DNA from: Dehalococcoidia bacterium
Lineage (GTDB): Bacteria; Chloroflexota; Dehalococcoidia; Dehalococcoidales; UBA1222
Length of the DNA: 8,650 nt
Direction of reading: 5' to 3'
Assembly (NCBI GenBank): GCA_009783135.1
Contig: WRHS01000050.1
Coordinates: 1-8,650, forward strand
In this document: positions 1-5,721 of the stretch, piece after piece
Layout of the letters: every line of letters begins with the position of its first letter
Numbering within the stretch: the stretch's first letter is position 1
Position numbers and translations under genes: made by a program
The notes under the pieces: model-generated
The model's input: only the letters and a program-made list of their open reading frames with translations
The model's database searches: none
Told to the model about the DNA's origin: nothing

Positions 1-1445
1 GAGAGGCTTTGCCCTCTATTGTTGCTGTGGCCGACGTGGTAATTACATCTTGTCAGGCGGGGGCTATCGGTGGTGGAATGCTGGAGTTTCGCGGCGGTAA
101 GGTGTTCAAAAAAGGAGCGCTGGGGCGCGCACAGGGTACCAGCATCAGCGCGGTACGTCTGTTTCAGTCAGTGCCGGCCCGTTTGAAATTTCTTAAATCG
201 CAGCACAGCGAGGCGTCACATATTGCGCTGGTGCTGAGCCAGTATGCCACGGCTTATCCGGAGATAAAGTTTACACTGATAAATGATGGCAAAACCCGCC
301 TTAGTACCACTGGTAGCGGCAAATTATCCGACGTATTGATGCAGATTTACGGACTGGAAGTGGCGCGCCAAATGCTGGATATTACGCCTTACGGCGGCGA
401 TGACGCATCAGCGATCAAGGTAAGCGGCATGGTGGCGGCACCGACGATGTCGCGCTCAAACAATAACTACATTTCGCTTTTCGTCAACAGACGCTGGATA
501 ACATCCAGACGTTTGATTTATGCAGTGGAGGAGGCATACCAAGGTCTTTTGATGACCGGTAAGCACCCAATCGCGGTTATCAACATTGAAATATCCCCCG
601 CGGATATTGATGTCAACATTCATCCGACCAAGAGTGATGTTAAGGTCAAAGACGAAAACGCCGTGTTCGGCGCCGTGCAGCGTGCCGTGCGTCAGGCATT
701 GTTGCAGACGACACCGGCTGCCTCCGTTTCGGAAATCGCAACAGCACATGGTCCTCAATCAGCTTTGCAAGCTGACTTTTTGCCGCGCTATACAATCGGT
801 GCTGCGCAAGCTACGCATCATATAGTTCAAAGGGGTACGCTTGAGTATGACCTGCCGCAAAGCACTACTCCAAAATCTGTTCTACCGGCGCTAAGGCTTT
901 TGGGGCAGTTGCACAATAGCTATATCGTCGCTGAGGGACCTGATGGACTTTATCTGATTGACCAGCATGCGGCGCATGAGCGTATCCTATTTGAAAAACT
1001 CATGCGAGAAAAAGAGGCAGGGCAGCTTGACGTGCAGGCACTGCTTACCCCTGAGACGTTTGATCTAACGCCTGCTCAGTCTGCCATATTGTCATCGCAT
1101 TTGGATGAGTTGGCGCAGTTAGGATTTTTGCTGGAGGAGTTCGGCGCGAACAGCTACATTGTGCGCACTGTGCCGGGCGTGCTTTCGGGTAAAAACCGGC
1201 GCGTTTTGCTCACTGAACTTTTGGAAACAGTGGGCAGAGAGCGCAGCCAATTCATGCAGCGGCTGGTTGCCTTATCGGCATGCCACGGTGCAATAAGATT
1301 CGGACAGGCGCTGGCAGAGGATGAGATGCGCGAGTTGCTGCTCCAATTGGAGCAGGTGGAACTGCCTAACACATGCCCGCATGGACGTCCCACACTGATG
1401 TGTCTTACGTATGAGCAGTTAGGCAAAGAATTTAAGCGCGTGTAG
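1..1445 (+). CDS. mutL: DNA mismatch repair protein MutL (5'-partial, endonuclease type)
   Basis: This is the MutL ATPase/endonuclease, which couples MutS mismatch recognition to strand incision. The frame is open from base 3 and begins inside the conserved GFRGEAL ATPase motif (EALPSIVAVAD visible), so about 95 N-terminal residues lie outside the window; TTG at 9 is the Leu of that motif, not a start. Counting that Leu as residue 1, the N-terminal domain shows GSGKLSDVL, FVNRRW and DVNIHPTKSDVKV (the usual DVNVHPxKxEV block). After a linker, the C-terminal dimerisation/nuclease domain has DQHAAHERILFE at 318-329, an exact match to the DQHA(X)2E(X)4E metal-binding motif of nicking MutL proteins. 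It also has ACHGAIRFG at 424-432, CPHGRP at 456-461 and a terminal FKRV. This argues for intrinsic endonuclease activity and a methyl-independent repair system. It ends with TAG and converges on pyrE. Family assignment is certain; full length is inferred at about 575 residues. Confidence 0.97.
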   Translation, partial: EALPSIVAVADVVITSCQAGAIGGGMLEFRGGKVFKKGALGRAQGTSISAVRLFQSVPARLKFLKSQHSEASHIALVLSQYATAYPEIKFTLINDGKTRLSTTGSGKLSDVLMQIYGLEVARQMLDITPYGGDDASAIKVSGMVAAPTMSRSNNNYISLFVNRRWITSRRLIYAVEEAYQGLLMTGKHPIAVINIEISPADIDVNIHPTKSDVKVKDENAVFGAVQRAVRQALLQTTPAASVSEIATAHGPQSALQADFLPRYTIGAAQATHHIVQRGTLEYDLPQSTTPKSVLPALRLLGQLHNSYIVAEGPDGLYLIDQHAAHERILFEKLMREKEAGQLDVQALLTPETFDLTPAQSAILSSHLDELAQLGFLLEEFGANSYIVRTVPGVLSGKNRRVLLTELLETVGRERSQFMQRLVALSACHGAIRFGQALAEDEMRELLLQLEQVELPNTCPHGRPTLMCLTYEQLGKEFKRV

Positions 1446-1499
1446 CAAACACTTTGTATTTGACACATATTACATAACACTCGAAACAGTTTCTGCTTA

Positions 1500-1517
1500 A
1501 TAGCCGATACAGGCTAT
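1500..1517 (-). terminator. Weak hairpin between the convergent mutL and pyrE ends
   Basis: A 6-bp perfect inverted repeat (ATAGCC / GGCTAT, 6-nt loop) lies in the 78-bp gap between the mutL and pyrE stops, 6 bp beyond the pyrE stop codon. It has no T-run on either side, so a terminator role is only a guess from position. Nothing else was recognised in this gap. Confidence 0.2.
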
Positions 1518-1523
1518 GGCAGC

Positions 1524-2111
1524 TTATTTCTGCTTACTGCTGCCCGGTTTGACGAGAGGTATGCCTTGTTTGCATAGGGGACAATCATGCGGCTGGTAGG
1601 CCGGTGTAATGGAACGCAGACAGCTATATAGCGGGGACCCAAAGTCGAATTCGTGCTCGGAGCGGTCAACCAGCACACCAACACCGACAACTACTCCGTC
1701 ATGTTGTGCCACAGCACCCAGCACCTCTTTGACAGATTTGCCTGTTGTGAGGATGTCATCGACTACAAGCACTCTCTCTTTCGGGTTAAGGACAAAGCCG
1801 CGCCGGAAAGTGCGCAATCCACTATCATTTTTCTCGGCGAAGATGCAACGTAAGCCCATCTGTTTGGCGACCTCAAATGCAAGGATAATACCGCCGGTGG
1901 TGGGACCTGCTACTACCTGCGCCTCACAATTTCTGAAGTGCTCCGCAATCATGCCACACAGGCTGGATGTGTGCTCCGGATGCTCCAGTATGCGAAACTT
2001 TTCCCAATAGACCGGTGAGTGTAATCCCGATGTCAGCTGGAAGTGTCCGTCCAACACGACTCCACTACTGCGAAAAAGTGCTTCTGCCTTATTTGTACAA
2101 GTATCTGACAT
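1524..2111 (-). CDS. pyrE: Orotate phosphoribosyltransferase
   Basis: PyrE joins orotate to PRPP to give orotidine 5'-monophosphate, the fifth step of de novo pyrimidine synthesis, in the cytosol. The 195-residue protein has the type I phosphoribosyltransferase signature RVLVVDDILTTGKS at 113-126, whose paired Asp residues and TTGKS loop bind PRPP. It also has the upstream VVAGPTTGGIILAFEVA segment (67-83) and FAEK at 91-94. The C-terminus carries CPLCKQGIPLVKPGS with Cys177 and Cys180, an ending I associate with the Thermus/Deinococcus/Chloroflexota-type PyrE rather than the E. coli type. The ATG at 2109-2111 has only a weak Shine-Dalgarno (AGAG). It lies 14 bp after the end of the extended lepB frame, so it is probably cotranscribed with lepB from the promoter near 2892-2920. 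Confidence 0.95.
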   Translation of the reverse strand: MSDTCTNKAEALFRSSGVVLDGHFQLTSGLHSPVYWEKFRILEHPEHTSSLCGMIAEHFRNCEAQVVAGPTTGGIILAFEVAKQMGLRCIFAEKNDSGLRTFRRGFVLNPKERVLVVDDILTTGKSVKEVLGAVAQHDGVVVGVGVLVDRSEHEFDFGSPLYSCLRSITPAYQPHDCPLCKQGIPLVKPGSSKQK

Positions 2112-2125
2112 AATACGCTCTATGG

Positions 2126-2221
2126 CTATTTCGGTAAATTGTAATTAGGGGCGGCACCGAACTTTGAAAAGGGCCAAAAAGACCAAAATGCGCGACCTAC
2201 GATACTATCGCGTGTTACGGT
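2126..2221 (-). other. lepB: Orphaned 3' tail of lepB beyond the in-frame TAG (31 codons plus TAG)
   Basis: Reading on in the lepB frame past the TAG at 2222-2224 gives 31 sense codons and a second TAG at 2126-2128. The peptide begins TVTRDSIVGRAFWSFWP and ends GAAPNYNLPK. This is recognisably the normal signal peptidase I C-terminus: families usually read (G)W-x-V-P-R-x-N-I-V-G-K-A-W-x-x-x-W-P after box E. No start codon with a ribosome-binding site lies inside it. It is therefore the severed end of lepB rather than a gene of its own. A read-through product would be 240 residues. The tail ends 14 bp before the pyrE start, typical operon spacing. Confidence 0.85.
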
Positions 2222-2848
2222 CTACCCTCCATGGGAGTCGGCTGAAGAATTACGATTGTCGCTCATGACAAAGTAGTTATCCTCAGGAATAGGCGCAGGG
2301 CTTATGTAATAGTAGTTGGGAGGTGCGGCAATATATGGTTCATCAAGTGTAATACTACTGCCATCGGGCTTGTGTATAATGACCTCGCCGTCTTTAATTT
2401 CTACGATTTCTCCGGGCATGCCGATGATACGCTTGATATAGTCAGTGTCGTGGGGTACTTTCGCAGGTGGCGTGAAAACGATGATGTCGCCGCGCTGAGG
2501 TGAATGCCCGAATTTATAGGCTAACTTGTATATCAGCACGCGTTCGCCAACACTCAATGTCGGCTGCATGCTGCCGGAAACGATTACCGAGTTTTGCATG
2601 GTGATATTGATGCCAAAAAATAGCACTACAGCAAAAGTTATGATTATGAGCATTTCCCGGATGGCATTTTTCAGCCCAAACTTCTTTTGGTTTGCGGCGT
2701 TATCTCCGGGTTGAGTATCTGATGCGCAGGAGAAATCACCCCACTCCTCGTATGCCTGACACTCTGGTGTGCTTTCACCCAGTGTGGCACCATTATTCTC
2801 GCTGTTATCCGAGCCGTTGGAGTAATTGTCCGATTCGTCAATTTGCAT
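2222..2848 (-). CDS. lepB: Signal peptidase I, C-terminally truncated by an in-frame TAG (possible pseudogene)
   Basis: LepB cleaves signal peptides from secreted proteins on the outer face of the cytoplasmic membrane. The 208-residue product has an unusually long acidic N-terminus (about 1-54), basic residues, one membrane anchor at about 66-83, then box B SGSMQPTL with the catalytic Ser93. RRGD-like QRGDIIVF follows at 118-125, and box D YIKRIIGMPGE carries the catalytic Lys139. Box E reads MSDNRNSSADSH (195-206), where the usual pattern is GDNRxxSxDSR; the Gly is Ser196 and the Arg is His206. After two glycines the frame stops at TAG (2222-2224), at the place where Trp (TGG) is expected. 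The normal C-terminus continues in the same frame (2126-2221). The catalytic dyad is intact, but the protein lacks its last 32 residues, so activity is doubtful. ATG at 2846-2848 has a weak Shine-Dalgarno. Family assignment is firm; functional state is open. Confidence 0.9.
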   Translation of the reverse strand: MQIDESDNYSNGSDNSENNGATLGESTPECQAYEEWGDFSCASDTQPGDNAANQKKFGLKNAIREMLIIITFAVVLFFGINITMQNSVIVSGSMQPTLSVGERVLIYKLAYKFGHSPQRGDIIVFTPPAKVPHDTDYIKRIIGMPGEIVEIKDGEVIIHKPDGSSITLDEPYIAAPPNYYYISPAPIPEDNYFVMSDNRNSSADSHGG

Positions 2849-2891
2849 TATATAACCATCTATCCCACGAGATATGTATTTTAACTGCTTA

Positions 2892-2920
2892 ATTATACTA
2901 CTTGAGTTCTATCATAGCCA
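2892..2920 (-). promoter_or_regulatory. Candidate promoter of lepB(-pyrE)
   Basis: On the minus strand a perfect TATAAT (2892-2897) lies 17 bp from a poor -35 box TGGCTA (2915-2920). Predicted transcription would start about 37 nt before the lepB ATG. The -10 match and position are the support; the -35 match is only 3 of 6. Confidence 0.4.
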
Positions 2921-2960
2921 GTTTGTTAATTCATTGCATCAAAATAAAACAGCACGGAAA

Positions 2961-2992
2961 ATCCTTTGAATATGCCTAAAAATGTCAAGGAT
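2961..2992. repeat. Short inverted repeat in the lepB/SIMPL divergent region
   Basis: ATCCTT (2961-2966) and AAGGAT (2987-2992) are complementary across 20 nt, with a further GA/TC pair if one base is bulged. It lies between two divergent promoters, so an operator is conceivable. A 6-bp match at this distance can also arise by chance. Confidence 0.2.
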
Positions 2993-3028
2993 GATTGACC
3001 GATTAGCCTCACATTGAATGTCTCAAAG

Positions 3029-3059
3029 TTGGTAGATAAGTTTGGTGTTGCGTTATAAT
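3029..3059 (+). promoter_or_regulatory. Candidate promoter of the SIMPL lipoprotein gene
   Basis: A perfect TATAAT at 3054-3059 is preceded by TTGGTA at 3029-3034, with a long 19-bp spacer. Transcription would begin near 3066, giving a leader of about 37 nt before the TTG start. Because the -10 box overlaps the ATG at 3058, it also argues that this ATG is not the start codon. Confidence 0.4.
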
Positions 3060-3088
3060 GCTCCAAGGGCTAACATTTACTAGAGTTG

Positions 3089-3095
3089 AAAGGAG
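3089..3095 (+). promoter_or_regulatory. Ribosome-binding site that fixes a TTG start
   Basis: AAAGGAG lies 7 nt before TTG at 3103. It is the best Shine-Dalgarno near the gene, and the frame directly after it opens with KKK and a hydrophobic signal peptide, so the start is placed at TTG. Confidence 0.75.
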
Positions 3096-3102
3096 CAATA
3101 AG

Positions 3103-3807
3103 TTGAAAAAGAAATTAATCATCATATTTGGAACAGTTCTTTCTATGGTGTGTTTGGTTGTCGGTGTTGCCGGCTGCGATACTTTTGGCGGCGGTGGCGG
3201 TGCGCCTGATATTTCACAGAGTATTGCCAGTTGGCAGGACATTGGCATTTCAGTGGAAGGTGTCGGAAAAGTGTGGGTTACGCCTGACGTAGCTTGCATC
3301 GACATGGGCGTGCAGACACAGGCTGTCAGTGTATCGGCGGCACAAACGCAGGCTACTCAATCTATGAATACCATAATTACAGCTGTCAAGTCCAAGGGCG
3401 TGTCTGATGGTGACATCGCTTCGTCAGATTACAAGATTTCCCCAGTTTATGGCTATGATAGCAGTGGCAAACAGGTAATTGATGGTTATAGTGTAACCAG
3501 TTCTGTTGTGGTGAAAGTGCGCGAAATAAGCGGTGTTAACGATGTGATTAGCGCAGCGGCTACAGCTGGTGGCAACAGCTTCCGCTTAGATGGCGTTGCC
3601 TACTTCATGGATAATCCTGAGCAGCATTATGCAAATGCACGTGAGATTGCCATGAACGATGCTGCCGAGAGCGCCAATAAGCTTGCCAGGCTTGGTGGCG
3701 TTAAACGTGGTAGGTTGATTTATATCAATGAAACTATTACCAGCAATTCACAGACTAGTGAAATTGAAATTGTAGTTAGCATACAGGCTGTGTACGCCAT
3801 CGCTTAG
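3103..3807 (+). CDS. SIMPL-domain (DUF541) lipoprotein
   Basis: This is a 234-residue predicted lipoprotein starting at TTG 3103 behind a strong Shine-Dalgarno. Its signal peptide has KKK at 2-4, a hydrophobic core at 5-20 and a lipobox VAGC with the lipidated Cys25. A Gly-rich linker (GGGGG) follows. From about residue 48 (ISVEGVGKVWVTPDVACIDM) to the C-terminus it matches the SIMPL/DUF541 family (relatives YggE, Bp26): the G-x-G-x-V-x-V-x-P-D-x-A opening, the repeated QATQSMNTIITAVKSKGV helix, the DYKISPVYGYD strand and the late AREIAMNDAAESANKLARLGGV helix. Family members are surface or periplasmic proteins with poorly defined roles, some linked to oxidative stress; no enzymatic function can be assigned. 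It appears monocistronic, between its own promoter and the palindrome at 3833-3862. Confidence 0.9.
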   Translation: MKKKLIIIFGTVLSMVCLVVGVAGCDTFGGGGGAPDISQSIASWQDIGISVEGVGKVWVTPDVACIDMGVQTQAVSVSAAQTQATQSMNTIITAVKSKGVSDGDIASSDYKISPVYGYDSSGKQVIDGYSVTSSVVVKVREISGVNDVISAAATAGGNSFRLDGVAYFMDNPEQHYANAREIAMNDAAESANKLARLGGVKRGRLIYINETITSNSQTSEIEIVVSIQAVYAIA

Positions 3808-3832
3808 AAAACAGAAACACCTGTTAGTTTAT

Positions 3833-3862
3833 CGACTGCACCACGCATGCGTGGTGCAGTCG
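3833..3862 (+). terminator. 30-bp perfect palindrome, likely terminator of the SIMPL gene
   Basis: Bases 3833-3862 are their own reverse complement: 13-bp GC-rich arms (CGACTGCACCACG and its complement) around CATG. It starts 25 bp after the SIMPL stop and would form a very stable hairpin. Only a poor T-tract follows (CATTTGTC), so termination may be inefficient or the site may act another way, for example as a transcript-stabilising hairpin or a protein-binding dyad. Confidence 0.6.
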
Positions 3863-3914
3863 CATTTGTCTAAGTCGGAAACCACATTTTATACCTAATT
3901 TTGCAGGCTTTAAT

Positions 3915-3944
3915 TTGCACTTTCAAAAATGAGAGTGCTAGAAT
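3915..3944 (+). promoter_or_regulatory. Candidate riboflavin operon promoter with an embedded inverted repeat
   Basis: TTGCAC (3915-3920) and TAGAAT (3939-3944) form a sigma70-like promoter with an 18-bp spacer just ahead of ribD. Bases 3917-3938 also form a dyad: GCACTTTC, 6-nt loop, GAGAGTGC, eight pairs including one G-T. The dyad fills the spacer and touches both boxes, where a repressor would block transcription. Transcription would start near 3951, leaving a leader of only about 4 nt before the ribD ATG. No RFN (FMN riboswitch) element is seen in 3808-3954. Confidence 0.45.
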
Positions 3945-3954
3945 GTGAGCATAT

Positions 3955-5055
3955 ATGGACTTTATGGAGCAGGCCATCTCGCTGGCTAAGCTAGCGCATG
4001 GAAACGTATCCCCTAATCCTGCGGTCGGTGCTGTTCTAGTTAAGGACGGCGTGGTGGTCGGTCAGGGTTTTACCCAATCACCCGGTTTGCGCCATGCTGA
4101 AATCGTAGCTATTGAGCAGGCAGGCGAGCAGGCTCGCGGCAGCACGCTTTACGTCAGCCTTGAACCGTGCTGCCATTTTGGGCGCACTTCTCCATGTACG
4201 CAGGCAATTATTTCCGCTGGAGTAAGCCGCGTACATATGGCAATGATTGATCCGAATCCACTGGTGGGTGGTAAGGGGCGCGCGGAGTTGGAGGAAGCCG
4301 GCATAAAAACTTTTGTGGGTAAGTATGCGGATCAAGCGCGGCAATTAAATGAGGCCTACGTTAAGTTTATCACTACCGGTTTGCCATTTATCACAGTAAA
4401 AATTGCCATGAGTTTGGATGGGAAAATTGCTACTGCCAGCGGTGAGTCGAGGTGGATTTCCAATGCTGAGTCACGTCAGTTTGCTCATACTCTGCGCCAT
4501 ACGCATGATGCCATTATGGCTGGTGCGAATACTGTTCTGGCAGATGACCCTCATCTCACAACGCGCTTTGCGCGCGGACGCGGTGGCACGAGCCGGAAAC
4601 AGCCTTTGCGCGTGATTGTGGATGGCCGTGGGCGTACCCCGCACACCGCGAAATTGTTTCGCGAGGCAGGCAGGACTATTTTAGCTATGGGGCGTAATGC
4701 TACATCTGAAGAAAAGAAGGCTTTCGGTGCGCTGGATACTGAAATTATTGAATTTCCCACAGATGATGGCGTTATCAATTTGCGCTCTTTGCTTAAAATA
4801 TTGGGAGAGCGCCAGACGACGAGCGTACTGGTTGAGGGAGGCGGTATACTGGCTGGGTCTTTCTTCGATCAGAAATTAGTGGACAGGGTATTTGTGTTTA
4901 TTGCCCCTATAGTCATTGGCGGTAATGGGCGCGCGGCTGTAGTTGGAAATGGAGCAGAAAAATTGGTGGATGCTTTCCGGCTGGAGAAAATCTCTGTTAC
5001 CAGATTTGGTGATGATACCCTCGTTTCCGGTTATGTGGCAGGAAGATCGGGGTAA
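3955..5055 (+). CDS. ribD: Bifunctional diaminohydroxyphosphoribosylaminopyrimidine deaminase / 5-amino-6-(5-phosphoribosylamino)uracil reductase
   Basis: RibD deaminates and then reduces the GTP cyclohydrolase II product, the second and third steps of riboflavin synthesis. The 366-residue length is normal for the fused enzyme. The N-terminal deaminase (1 to about 143) has PNPAVGAVLV, HAE with zinc ligand His47 and catalytic Glu49, and PCCHFGRTSPC with zinc ligands Cys72 and Cys81. The C-terminal reductase (about 144-366) has VKIAMSLDGKIAT, GESRWIS, GANTVLADDP and the nucleotide-binding VLVEGGGILAGSF, followed by VDRVFVFIAPIVIGG. ATG at 3955 aligns with the usual N-terminus (an xxYM-ARAL-like start, here MDFMEQAISLA). 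It has a weak GTGAG ahead; ATG at 3964 has no better site. It is the first gene of ribD-ribE-ribBA-ribH. Confidence 0.96.
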   Translation: MDFMEQAISLAKLAHGNVSPNPAVGAVLVKDGVVVGQGFTQSPGLRHAEIVAIEQAGEQARGSTLYVSLEPCCHFGRTSPCTQAIISAGVSRVHMAMIDPNPLVGGKGRAELEEAGIKTFVGKYADQARQLNEAYVKFITTGLPFITVKIAMSLDGKIATASGESRWISNAESRQFAHTLRHTHDAIMAGANTVLADDPHLTTRFARGRGGTSRKQPLRVIVDGRGRTPHTAKLFREAGRTILAMGRNATSEEKKAFGALDTEIIEFPTDDGVINLRSLLKILGERQTTSVLVEGGGILAGSFFDQKLVDRVFVFIAPIVIGGNGRAAVVGNGAEKLVDAFRLEKISVTRFGDDTLVSGYVAGRSG

Positions 5056-5068
5056 TGCTGGCGTAGAT

Positions 5069-5695
5069 ATGTTTACTGGGATTGTTGAGGAAATCGGGCA
5101 GGTTTTAGCTATTAACAGCTGCAGAATGTCGCTTGCCGCAAGCAAGGTATTACAGAATACGCAATTGGGCGATAGCATTGCGGTCAACGGCGTTTGCCTT
5201 ACTGTTACAAGATTTGATGCGCAATCTTTTGATGTTGACATAATGGAAGAAACACTCCAGCGCACAAATCTGGGTGGGTTGCAATGTGGTGCCGCTGTTA
5301 ATTTAGAGAGAGCATTAACTCTAGATAAGGGGTTGGGGGGGCACTTGGTTCAGGGGCATGTGGATGCCGTAGGGCGCATTAAACATGTTATGCCGCGTGA
5401 GGCATCTTTGCTTATCGATATTGAGGCATCCTCTACTGTGATGCGTTATATCGTGGAGAAGGGTTTTATTGCCGTAAGTGGCGTTAGCCTTACTGTCACG
5501 CAGCGCACGGAGCAGAGTTTTGGTGTTTCCATTGTGGGCTTTACACGGCAGAATACCACATTGAGACAAATGCATACCGGAGATACTGTAAACTTGGAGG
5601 CGGATATTATTGCCAAATACGTGGAGCAGTTTAGTGGCTCTCCAAAGCGTGAAAGTATAAGTATAGAGTTTTTGCGCGAGCACGGGTTTGTCTAA
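5069..5695 (+). CDS. ribE: Riboflavin synthase (alpha chain)
   Basis: Riboflavin synthase dismutates two 6,7-dimethyl-8-ribityllumazine molecules into riboflavin and the pyrimidine precursor. The 208-residue protein starts with the diagnostic MFTGIVEEIG and has two lumazine-binding barrels. The first (about 1-95) has SIAVNGVCLTVT and METL-like MEETL; the second (about 96-190) has GGHLVQGHVD, FIAVSGVSLTVT and NTTL. The usual IPxTxxxTTL of the second barrel is VGFTRQNTTL here. The C-terminus ISIEFLREHGF is typical. ATG at 5069 is chosen because MFTGIV is the invariant N-terminus, although the frame is open upstream. It has no clear Shine-Dalgarno and sits 13 nt after the ribD stop, suggesting translational coupling. 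Confidence 0.96.
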   Translation: MFTGIVEEIGQVLAINSCRMSLAASKVLQNTQLGDSIAVNGVCLTVTRFDAQSFDVDIMEETLQRTNLGGLQCGAAVNLERALTLDKGLGGHLVQGHVDAVGRIKHVMPREASLLIDIEASSTVMRYIVEKGFIAVSGVSLTVTQRTEQSFGVSIVGFTRQNTTLRQMHTGDTVNLEADIIAKYVEQFSGSPKRESISIEFLREHGFV

Positions 5696-5721
5696 AATAA
5701 TGCATTAGAAGCGAGGAAAAT

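Noticed and set aside
9..11. TTG at base 9 as the start of mutL
   Set aside because: It encodes the Leu of the conserved GEAL motif, and the frame is open to the window edge, so the gene is 5'-partial.
456..758. Antisense reading frames over mutL, and similar frames over ribD, ribBA and bioY
   Set aside because: They have no recognisable domains, no ribosome-binding sites and lie opposite strongly conserved proteins; they are shadows.
2222..2224. Pyrrolysine or other genome-wide recoding of TAG
   Set aside because: TAG ends several neighbouring genes at the expected protein lengths, the interrupted residue is a Trp in the family, and no methylamine genes are present here.
3058..3102. ATG at 3058 as the SIMPL gene start
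   Set aside because: It overlaps the predicted -10 box, has no Shine-Dalgarno, and would put 15 charged or odd residues before a normal lipoprotein signal peptide.
4943..5068. 42-residue N-terminal extension of riboflavin synthase overlapping ribD
   Set aside because: The family begins at MFTGIV, and the extra residues look like ribD read out of frame.
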